A stretch of 64,000 nt of DNA from an uncultured Bacteroidales bacterium (GTDB taxonomy: Bacteria; Bacteroidota; Bacteroidia; Bacteroidales; UBA932): contig CAKVDS010000006.1 of assembly GCA_934726455.1 (NCBI GenBank), positions 7,147 to 71,146 on the forward strand, read 5' to 3'. Made by a program: the position numbers and the translations under genes. The number at the start of each line of letters is the position of its first letter. The first letter of the stretch is position 1. The notes under the pieces are model-generated. The model was not told the DNA's origin. It did not search any database and was given only the letters and a program-made list of their open reading frames with translations. This document shows, one piece after another, positions 33,595 to 40,022 of the stretch.

Positions 33595-33627
33595 ATCCGC
33601 CGCTCATAGCAGAACGGCGGATTTTTT
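33595..33627 (+). terminator. Intrinsic terminator of the efflux operon
   Basis: ATCCGCCG and CGGCGGAT form a perfect 8-bp stem around a 12-nt loop, followed by a T-run. Confidence 0.85.
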
Positions 33628-33640
33628 AAAATATTACGCT

Positions 33641-33955
33641 ATGGCAACAGTAGTAAATGACGCAAACATCGCGGAGATTCTTTCTTCTCCGAAACCGGTT
33701 CTGATAGATTTCTGGGCCACATGGTGTGGTCCTTGCCGTGTGCTCTCCCCGACTGTGGACGAGATCGCGGCTGAATACGAAGGCCGTGCGGTCGTGGCCA
33801 AATGCAACGTTGACGACTGCGAAGACATCTCTATGAAGTACGGTATCCGCAATATCCCTACGCTTCTCTTCTTCAAGAACGGGGAACTCGTGGACAGGAC
33901 TGTGGGTGTCGTGTCAAAACAGGAGATAAGTCAAAGAATCGAAAAACTGATTTAA
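33641..33955 (+). CDS. trxA: Thioredoxin
   Basis: This 104-residue cytoplasmic thioredoxin has the active site W-C-G-P-C (28-32) and the conserved cis-proline region R-N-I-P-T-L-L-F-F. Length is standard. A promoter at 33563-33593 seems dedicated to it. The next gene, for an outer-membrane protein, starts 4 bp after the stop, so the two may share a transcript. Confidence 0.95.
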   Translation: MATVVNDANIAEILSSPKPVLIDFWATWCGPCRVLSPTVDEIAAEYEGRAVVAKCNVDDCEDISMKYGIRNIPTLLFFKNGELVDRTVGVVSKQEISQRIEKLI

Positions 33956-33959
33956 CAAA

Positions 33960-34580
33960 ATGAAAAAGATCTTAATCATCGCGGCCACCCTGCTTGCAGC
34001 ATGGTCAGCCAACGCTCAGGTCGGCATCATCGCCGGTCTCACATCATCAGCCACCGACGTCGAGTCCGCATACGCTGACGTCAAGAATGTCAACCAGTAT
34101 CATGTCGGGCTTACTTACAAGCTCGGGCTCGGCAACCTTCTCGCCATCCAGCCTTCCATCATATACAACATGAAAGGCACCAAGTTCGGCGAAATCGCCG
34201 GTGTCAAGGATGTCGCAGTCGACTATAAGACCGGATATATCGAGGTTCCTGTGCAGGTGCAGGCCGGTATCGGTATCGGTTCTCTGGTCCGTGCCTACGG
34301 ATTTGTGGAGCCGTTCATCGGATACGCAGTCAAGAACGAGGTCAAGATCGAGAATATCGATGATGTCAACAATTCGTGGGACAATGTCAAGAACAAACTT
34401 GAATATGGCGTCAGCCTTGGTGTGGGCGCCGAGGTGCTCAGTCACCTTCAGGTGTCTGTCAAGTATTTCTGGAATCTTGGCGATGTCTACGGACAGTCCA
34501 TCAACATCGGAAGCATCTCCAAGGAGGTTTCTTCCAGCAAGTGCAACGGCATAGCCGCTTCAGTGGCATTCCTCTTCTAG
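33960..34580 (+). CDS. Outer membrane beta-barrel protein, about eight strands (porin-like family)
   Basis: This 206-residue protein has a signal peptide (M-K-K-I-L-I-I-A-A-T-L-L-A-A-W-S-A-N-A, then Q). The mature part alternates hydrophobic and polar residues with Gly-rich turns and ends in aromatic F-L-F, the usual C-terminal strand of Bacteroidota barrels (PF13568-like outer membrane beta-barrel). Such proteins are surface-exposed and poorly characterised. It sits between trxA (4 bp) and the LOG gene (1 bp), an arrangement that suggests co-transcription without an obvious functional link. Confidence 0.8.
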   Translation: MKKILIIAATLLAAWSANAQVGIIAGLTSSATDVESAYADVKNVNQYHVGLTYKLGLGNLLAIQPSIIYNMKGTKFGEIAGVKDVAVDYKTGYIEVPVQVQAGIGIGSLVRAYGFVEPFIGYAVKNEVKIENIDDVNNSWDNVKNKLEYGVSLGVGAEVLSHLQVSVKYFWNLGDVYGQSINIGSISKEVSSSKCNGIAASVAFLF

Positions 34581-34581
34581 T

Positions 34582-35112
34582 ATGTCAGATAAAAAGGCGG
34601 TCTTCTTCTGTTCCGCCAGTCACGACATAAAGGCCGGATATAATCAAGCTGCACGGGAAATTGTCCGTGCGGCTTGTTTGTCTGGATATGACATTGTCTC
34701 CGGGGGGACCGTCAAGGGGACGATGGGAGTGATTTGTGACGAGGCTTCCCTCTATGATGTCGAGGTGATAGGAGCGATACCCCGTTTCATGAAAGGGCTG
34801 GAGCATCCGGCTTTGACGCAGTGCGTGTGGACCGACAAGATGTCGGAGCGCAAGGATGCGATGAGGGAGGGGACTTGTCTCGCAATAGCCCTTCCGGGCG
34901 GGATCGGGACTCTTGATGAACTCGCCGAGACATTCTGCCTTGCCAAGATGGGGCTCTACAAAGGGCGCGTCATCGTTTTCAATCCGGACGGTTTCTACGA
35001 CCCTTTCAGAAAACAGCTTGAGACTTATGTCCGCGGCGGTTTCATGGATGTTGAAGCCATGTCTTTGATAAGTTTCCCTGATACGGTCGAAGAAGTCAAG
35101 GCGCTGCTGTGA
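34582..35112 (+). CDS. LOG-family protein (TIGR00730 Rossmann-fold nucleotide hydrolase)
   Basis: This 176-residue protein carries the LOG signature P-G-G-I-G-T-L-D-E-L together with M-S-E-R-K-D-A-M (residues that bind the phosphoribosyl group). Members of this family hydrolyse nucleoside 5'-monophosphates such as cytokinin ribotides or AMP; older annotations as lysine decarboxylase are wrong. The exact substrate cannot be told. It leads the tightly overlapping operon with polyprenyl synthase, holB, ricT, gldH and trmB. Confidence 0.85.
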   Translation: MSDKKAVFFCSASHDIKAGYNQAAREIVRAACLSGYDIVSGGTVKGTMGVICDEASLYDVEVIGAIPRFMKGLEHPALTQCVWTDKMSERKDAMREGTCLAIALPGGIGTLDELAETFCLAKMGLYKGRVIVFNPDGFYDPFRKQLETYVRGGFMDVEAMSLISFPDTVEEVKALL

Positions 35113-36077
35113 ACATAGGCGGGATCATATCATTGCTTGGCGAGGACTGGACGCGGATGCGCGAGCTGATCCGCACAGACTTGCATTCAGATGTGGCATT
35201 GCTCGAGGATGTCAATTCCAAGGTGCTTTCCCATTCCGGCAAGATGCTCCGTCCGCTCGTCTGTCTGTTGATGGCCAAGGCTCTTGGTGTGCCCAATGAT
35301 GACAGTCTCCACTATGCGGCCGCTTCCGAACTTCTCCACAACGCGACTCTGATGCATGATGACGTGGCGGATGAGAGCTCAGAGCGCAGGGGAGTCCCGA
35401 CAGTGTCGGCCATGCTCGGGCCGTCCGCTGCTGTGCTGGTGGGTGATTACTGGCTGGCCAGAGCGGTTGAGGCTGTGTTTGCCACCCGGCGTTTCGCCCA
35501 GGTGGTCAAGCTCTTTTCCCGTACTCTCACTGATTTGGCGGAGGGAGAGATGTACCAGTTTGAGAAGGCTTCTTCTGCGGATACTACTGAGGAAGACTAT
35601 TTCAGGATCATAAGGTGCAAGACAGCATCGCTTTTTGTCGCGGCTGCGGAGTCCGGCGCCTGCTCTGTGGATGCTTCGGCGGAGCAGCTGGAGGCTGCGA
35701 GGTCTTATGCTCTGGCTCTCGGCACCGCTTTCCAGATCAAGGATGATATTCTGGACTACGCCGGCACCGGTGAACTCGGAAAGCCTGTCGGGATGGATCT
35801 CAAAGAACAGAAGATAACCCTTCCTCTTATCGGCGCTCTTTCCACCCTTGAAGATGATTCCCGTATGCGCAGCAAAATACTTCAGATTCAGGAACATCCG
35901 GAGTTTTGCGGGCAGCTGCATTCTTTTGTGGTTGAACGAGGGGGGATTGATTACGCCGCCGTCAGGCTTCAGGAGTACATCGATGCGGCCGTTGGCGCTC
36001 TTGACTCCGTGCCTGATTCTCCTGCCAAGGAAGCTTTGGCGGAGATGGCACGTTTCAACGCTTTCAGACAGGTATGA
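35109..36077 (+). CDS. Polyprenyl diphosphate synthase (trans-isoprenyl, long chain)
   Basis: This 322-residue prenyltransferase has both aspartate-rich motifs: H-D-D-V-A-D with E-R-R-G (Asp84, 85, 88) and F-Q-I-K-D-D-I-L-D-Y (Asp212, 213, 216). G-K-M-L-R-P near residue 44 binds the allylic substrate. The small Ala-Thr residues before the first DDxxD suggest a long-chain product, probably octaprenyl diphosphate for menaquinone. The start is the GTG at 35109, which overlaps the LOG stop by 4 bp (GTGA); no ATG is available at a suitable place. Confidence 0.9.
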   Translation: MNIGGIISLLGEDWTRMRELIRTDLHSDVALLEDVNSKVLSHSGKMLRPLVCLLMAKALGVPNDDSLHYAAASELLHNATLMHDDVADESSERRGVPTVSAMLGPSAAVLVGDYWLARAVEAVFATRRFAQVVKLFSRTLTDLAEGEMYQFEKASSADTTEEDYFRIIRCKTASLFVAAAESGACSVDASAEQLEAARSYALALGTAFQIKDDILDYAGTGELGKPVGMDLKEQKITLPLIGALSTLEDDSRMRSKILQIQEHPEFCGQLHSFVVERGGIDYAAVRLQEYIDAAVGALDSVPDSPAKEALAEMARFNAFRQV

Positions 36078-37060
36078 GATTCGCACAACTTCAAGGGAAC
36101 GATGATGTCGTGAGGGCTCTTGTCGGTATGGTGGATTCCGGCAAAGTGCCGCATGCCATAATGTTTCAGGAAGATGACGGAGGCGGTGCCTTCCCGCTGT
36201 GTCAGGCATTTCTCCAGTATCTTTATTGTGCCGACCGCAGAGGCGGTGATTCATGCGGCGTCTGCCCTTCCTGCAACAAGATATCAAAGTGCATTCACCC
36301 GGATGTGCATTTTGTGTACCCGACGGCCGCGTCCACCATATCTCTCCAGTTCATCGCCCAGTTCCGGCAGTTGGCTGTGTCTAATCCTTATTTTACTGAA
36401 TCTCAGCTTTCTTCGGCTCTCGGAATAGAGGGCAAGAACTCTCTTATCGCGGTCAGCGAGGCCAAGCATCTGCTGGAGACATTGTCCTTGAGCGCCCTTG
36501 AGAGCGGCTATCGCTCGGTCGTGATCTATCTTCCGGAGAAGATGAACCCGGATGCGGCCAACCGCCTGCTCAAGATTATCGAGGAACCTCCGCTTCAGAC
36601 CCAGTTTCTCTTGATTACACATCATTCAGAGAGGGTGCTGCAGACCATATCTTCGCGATGCCAGCAGATCCGTGTAAGGCCCGCCGGCACTGCTGATACC
36701 GCTGCCACATTTGCTTCGCCGGAACTTTTCTCCGGCTTGATGGAAGCGCTTCTGCGGAAAGATCTGCTCGCCGCGCTTGATGCCGGGGAGGGGATTGCGG
36801 CTCTGCCGTCGCGCGAGGCTGCCAAATCTTTTTGTAAATTTGCATCCTACCAACTTCGCCTCATATTCCTTGCTCAGCAGGGGCTCAGTTCTCTTGGGGC
36901 TGACAGCGCCGATGCCCTCCGGTGGGCTTCCGTCCTGCCCAAGACTTTTCCGCGTGCGGCACTTGCCGTGTTTGATGAGACAAACTCTCTGATAGACCGC
37001 AATGTCAACGCACGTCTGCTGTTTACGGATATGGTGGACAGACTTTTTATGCTTATATGA
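36074..37060 (+). CDS. holB: DNA polymerase III delta' subunit-like clamp-loader protein
   Basis: This 328-residue AAA+ protein has the delta'/gamma zinc module C-x8-C-x2-C-x2-C (Cys52, 61, 64, 67) and the segment P-E-K-M-N-P-D-A-A-N-R-L-L-K-I-I-E-E-P-P, followed by F-L-L-I-T-H-H-S-E-R-V-L-Q-T-I-S-S-R-C-Q. The Walker A position reads Q-E-D-D-G-G-G-A-F and lacks the GKT of ATP-hydrolysing subunits, as expected for delta'. It is part of the clamp loader at the replication fork. It overlaps both neighbours by 4 bp. Confidence 0.9.
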   Translation: MRFAQLQGNDDVVRALVGMVDSGKVPHAIMFQEDDGGGAFPLCQAFLQYLYCADRRGGDSCGVCPSCNKISKCIHPDVHFVYPTAASTISLQFIAQFRQLAVSNPYFTESQLSSALGIEGKNSLIAVSEAKHLLETLSLSALESGYRSVVIYLPEKMNPDAANRLLKIIEEPPLQTQFLLITHHSERVLQTISSRCQQIRVRPAGTADTAATFASPELFSGLMEALLRKDLLAALDAGEGIAALPSREAAKSFCKFASYQLRLIFLAQQGLSSLGADSADALRWASVLPKTFPRAALAVFDETNSLIDRNVNARLLFTDMVDRLFMLI

Positions 37061-38382
37061 ACGATATCAGAGAATCCATACATTTCGACTGTTCCCGCGG
37101 CTGCGTCGTGACCCATGACGCTGAGTCCGGAGAGACCTCATGCTCTTACCGTGCAGGATGCTGCAAACTCGGTGACTACAACTGGCTTAAGGACGCGCAG
37201 GACGGCTCCTGCAAGGATCTTTTCGAGGTGCGTTTCAAGAACACCCGCAAAGGTATCTATATCAACGACTCTCCGCAGAATATAAGGCTTGGGGATCTCG
37301 TGATGGTCGAGGCCACGACCGGGCTGGATCTTGGCATTGTGACGCTGGAGGGTCCTATAGTAGGACGTCAGATGAAGTGCAAGGGGATAGATCCCAAGAC
37401 GGCCGTGTTTAAAAAAATCTATCGCAAGGCCCGTCAGACCGACATTGAGCGATGGCAGGAGGCGATAGCCCGCGAGCAGGAGACCATGATCAAGGCCCGC
37501 AGCATCGCAGCCGAGATGGGATTGGAGATGAAGATCGGGGACGTGGAGTTCCAGGGAGACGGCACCAAGGCCATTTTCTATTACATAGCCGACGGCCGTG
37601 TGGATTTCCGTCAGCTCATCAAGGCATTTGCCGAGGAGTTCCATATCAGGATAGAGATGAAGCAGATCGGAGCTCGTCAGGAGGCCGGGCTCATCGGAGG
37701 GCTCGGAGTCTGCGGCCGGGAACTGTGCTGTGCCAACTATATCTCGTCCTTCCAGAGCATCTCCACGGCAGCGGCCCGTTGCCAGGACCTCTCTCTCAAT
37801 CCGCAGAAACTTGCCGGCCAGTGCGGAAAACTCAAGTGCTGCCTCAACTATGAGGTCGCCACATATCTTGACGCGCAGTCCCGTATCCCTAAAGTGAGTG
37901 AACCTCTTGATTTTCAGGATGGTCAGGCGTATCTGCGCAAGACGGACATACTCAAGGAGGTGATGTATTTCTCTTACGACAAGACCTCCGATGCCCAGCT
38001 CTACCCGCTGTCCGCTTCCGAGGTCCGCGAGATCATAAAGATGAACCGCAACGGCATCAAGCCGGAATCCCTCAGGAGCGAGCCGGAGCCTGCGGCGCCT
38101 GAGTTCGTGACGGCAGTCGGGGATGACAGCATCAGCCGTTTCGATTCGCCGCGCCGCCGCAAGGGAGGCAAGGGGCGCGGAGGCAACCGTGGCGGCAGGC
38201 AGCAGTCTCAGGATACAGTAAAACAGGGAGCCGCCCCGCAGCCGAGGCAGGCATCCGGTGACCGTCCGCGCCAAGACAGGCCTCGTCAGGGCAGTGGCCG
38301 TCCGCGTCAAGACGCAAGGCCGAAACAAAATGGCGGCCGTCCTCGCCAGAACGCACCGAAGCCTGAGGGCGGGGAGAAATGA
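37057..38382 (+). CDS. ricT: PSP1-domain protein RicT (YaaT)
   Basis: This 441-residue protein contains the PSP1 domain (F-E-V-R-F-K-N-T-R-K-G-I-Y onward) and the conserved Cys clusters C-G-R-E-L-C-C and C-G-K-L-K-C-C-L-N-Y-E. In Bacillus, RicT with RicA and RicF binds Fe-S clusters and controls RNase Y-dependent mRNA processing. The last 60-70 residues are rich in Arg, Gly, Gln and Pro with repeated R-P-R-Q units, a likely disordered RNA-binding tail. The neighbourhood holB-ricT-gldH is common in Bacteroidota. It overlaps both neighbours by 4 bp. Confidence 0.9.
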   Translation: MNDIRESIHFDCSRGCVVTHDAESGETSCSYRAGCCKLGDYNWLKDAQDGSCKDLFEVRFKNTRKGIYINDSPQNIRLGDLVMVEATTGLDLGIVTLEGPIVGRQMKCKGIDPKTAVFKKIYRKARQTDIERWQEAIAREQETMIKARSIAAEMGLEMKIGDVEFQGDGTKAIFYYIADGRVDFRQLIKAFAEEFHIRIEMKQIGARQEAGLIGGLGVCGRELCCANYISSFQSISTAAARCQDLSLNPQKLAGQCGKLKCCLNYEVATYLDAQSRIPKVSEPLDFQDGQAYLRKTDILKEVMYFSYDKTSDAQLYPLSASEVREIIKMNRNGIKPESLRSEPEPAAPEFVTAVGDDSISRFDSPRRRKGGKGRGGNRGGRQQSQDTVKQGAAPQPRQASGDRPRQDRPRQGSGRPRQDARPKQNGGRPRQNAPKPEGGEK

Positions 38383-38789
38383 GGGCGCTGATCCCGTTTA
38401 TCAGCTGTCTGCTGCTGGCTGGTTGTGCCAGACCGGCTCAGACCGAAAATTTCATCCGCGCGGACAGGGCGGAGAACGGGGTGTACTCGTTCCCCGTTGA
38501 CATGACCGATTCTCTGTCTACGTATGATTTCTGGTTTTACAGCCGGCTTGCCGCCGGGCGGAAGAACAATCTTGAACTCCGTGTGAGTTGGACTGCTCCG
38601 TCTGGACGCAGCCTCTATGAGACTGTGTATATGGGGAATCTGGACAGCCGCGGGGAGCGCGAGCTATATAGGAGCGGCATCGTGCCGGCAGAGTATGGTG
38701 AGTGGAGGGTCAATGTGCGTCCGGTAGATCCGGGAAAGGATTTTCTCGGACTGGGGCTTATATGCAGAAGAAACGATGGGTCACGATAA
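38379..38789 (+). CDS. gldH: Gliding-motility lipoprotein GldH-like
   Basis: This 136-residue protein has a lipoprotein signal ending in L-L-L-A-G-C (Cys16). The mature part contains Y-D-F-W-F-Y-S-R-L, typical of GldH, and a beta-rich body. GldH was found through gliding in Flavobacterium, yet homologues occur in non-motile Bacteroidales, where its role is unknown; no other gld genes are in the window. It overlaps ricT by 4 bp and trmB by 14 bp. Confidence 0.82.
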   Translation: MRALIPFISCLLLAGCARPAQTENFIRADRAENGVYSFPVDMTDSLSTYDFWFYSRLAAGRKNNLELRVSWTAPSGRSLYETVYMGNLDSRGERELYRSGIVPAEYGEWRVNVRPVDPGKDFLGLGLICRRNDGSR

Positions 38790-39615
38790 ACTGAGAAAAT
38801 TTGCGGAGAACGAGACTTTCTCCTGTCTGTTGCAACCTTCTTCGAGGGAGCTTCTCGCGGACGGGTTTTTCAATCTCAAGGACCACCCGATAAAGGGGCG
38901 TTGGAGGGAGGAGATGTTCCCGTGCGGCCCGGCGGATGCTCCGCTTGTGCTGGAACTCGGCTGTGGCAAAGGAGAATACACTGTTGACCTTGCTTTGCGC
39001 AATCCCTCTTCCGATTATGTCGGGGTGGACATCAAGGGAGCGCGCTTGTGGAAAGGTGCGGGAAGGGTCACGCGCGAGCATATCGGCAATGCTGCGTTCT
39101 TGCGCACCCGGGTAGAGTTCATCACGGCTTTTTTCGCTCCCGGGGAGGTGTCGGAAATCTGGTTGACCTTCTCTGATCCCCAGTTCCGGAGCGAGAATTC
39201 GCGTCTTACTTCTCCGCTTTTTCTGGAGCGGTATCGTTCTATGCTGAAGCCTGGGGGCGTGGTGCGCCTCAAGACGGATTCGATGTTCCTGCACCGCTAT
39301 ACGCGTGCCGTGTGCGAGACCAATTCGTTGAAGATCCTCTCATGCACTGAGGACCTGTATGGGTCGGATGATCTGTTGATAGAGCCTGAAGTGCGTGAGG
39401 TGCAGACTTTTTATGAGAAGATGTTCCGCGAGCAGGGCTACAATATCACCTACCTCTCGTTTGTGATCGATCATGACGGGCCTTTTGTCTCCCCACGCGA
39501 TCCGGAGGATTTCGATTCCGCCTACTGGCGCTCCGTCGAGGGCCCGCGCCTTCTCTTCGGTCACGACTCCGCCGAGACCCGCCGCCAGAAGCTGAAGACC
39601 GCCCCGGAGGAGTAG
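38776..39615 (+). CDS. trmB: tRNA (guanine-N7)-methyltransferase
   Basis: This 279-residue enzyme makes m7G46 in the tRNA variable loop. It has SAM motif I V-L-E-L-G-C-G-K-G-E-Y-T, Y-V-G-V-D-I-K-G-A-R and the catalytic-loop equivalent L-T-F-S-D-P-Q-F, where most family members have FPDPW. The C-terminus includes Y-E-K-M-F-R-E-Q-G-Y-N-I-T-Y-L, the usual TrmB ending, plus about 50 more residues. It is the last gene of the LOG-to-trmB operon. REP cluster D starts 12 bp after the stop. Confidence 0.88.
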   Translation: MGHDKLRKFAENETFSCLLQPSSRELLADGFFNLKDHPIKGRWREEMFPCGPADAPLVLELGCGKGEYTVDLALRNPSSDYVGVDIKGARLWKGAGRVTREHIGNAAFLRTRVEFITAFFAPGEVSEIWLTFSDPQFRSENSRLTSPLFLERYRSMLKPGGVVRLKTDSMFLHRYTRAVCETNSLKILSCTEDLYGSDDLLIEPEVREVQTFYEKMFREQGYNITYLSFVIDHDGPFVSPRDPEDFDSAYWRSVEGPRLLFGHDSAETRRQKLKTAPEE

Positions 39616-39626
39616 CGCTTCTGTTT

Positions 39627-39702
39627 GTCCGGTGAAACCCGTTTCCCCCGGACAAAACCGTGTTTTTGAGCCGTTGTCCGGCAGAAAGGCCTTTTGGTGG
39701 AC
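39627..39702 (+). repeat. REP cluster D: two diverged 27-nt palindromes
   Basis: The units at 39627-39653 and 39676-39702 keep the GTCCGG start, the 27-nt length and the 49-bp period of the RAYT-linked clusters. The inner sequences differ and one arm is imperfect (GTGGAC). It lies between trmB and the zinc-ribbon gene. Confidence 0.8.
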
Positions 39703-39749
39703 AAACGGAAAGCGGATTTTAAAAATATTAAGAAAAAATCATGGAACTC

Positions 39750-39779
39750 TTGTGAAATACGTATTCTTTTCCTACCTTG
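39750..39779 (+). promoter_or_regulatory. Probable promoter of the zinc-ribbon and barrel genes
   Basis: TTG (39750-39752), a 20-bp spacer and TACCTTG (39773-39779, one base short of TAnnTTTG) lie 21 bp before the ATG at 39801. Confidence 0.5.
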
Positions 39780-39800
39780 CAAAAATTAAATTATTTTAAA

Positions 39801-40022
39801 ATGAAAAAAGTACTCATTGCTCTCGTTCTTCTCGTCTCTCCATTATTCTCGAACACTTCAGAAGCGACCAGAAACTCCGTGGAAGTTTATAAGGATTGTG
39901 AAATATTCTGTCCTAAATGCAGATCTGGAGAAGTCAACCATACCCACATAGACGGTTCTTCGACCTACTATGCCGTTTGTCGGATATGTGGATACCAATG
40001 GTATGGGAGCTCTTCGAAGTAA
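39801..40022 (+). CDS. Small secreted zinc-ribbon protein
   Basis: This 73-residue protein has an N-terminal signal peptide (M-K-K-V-L-I-A-L-V-L-L-V-S-P-L-F-S) and two CxxC knuckles (C-P-K-C and C-R-I-C-G-Y) separated by a His-containing loop, the pattern of a zinc ribbon. Secreted zinc ribbons are rare, and I recognise no family. The ATG at 39801 gives a well-formed signal peptide; the frame extends eight codons further upstream. Its 3' end overlaps the start of the outer-membrane barrel gene by 20 bp, so the two are probably translationally linked. Confidence 0.7.
   Translation: MKKVLIALVLLVSPLFSNTSEATRNSVEVYKDCEIFCPKCRSGEVNHTHIDGSSTYYAVCRICGYQWYGSSSK

Noticed and set aside
37138..38328. 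Minus-strand frame of 396 codons antisense to ricT
   Set aside because: The plus strand encodes a clear PSP1 protein; the opposite frame is low-complexity in its first part.
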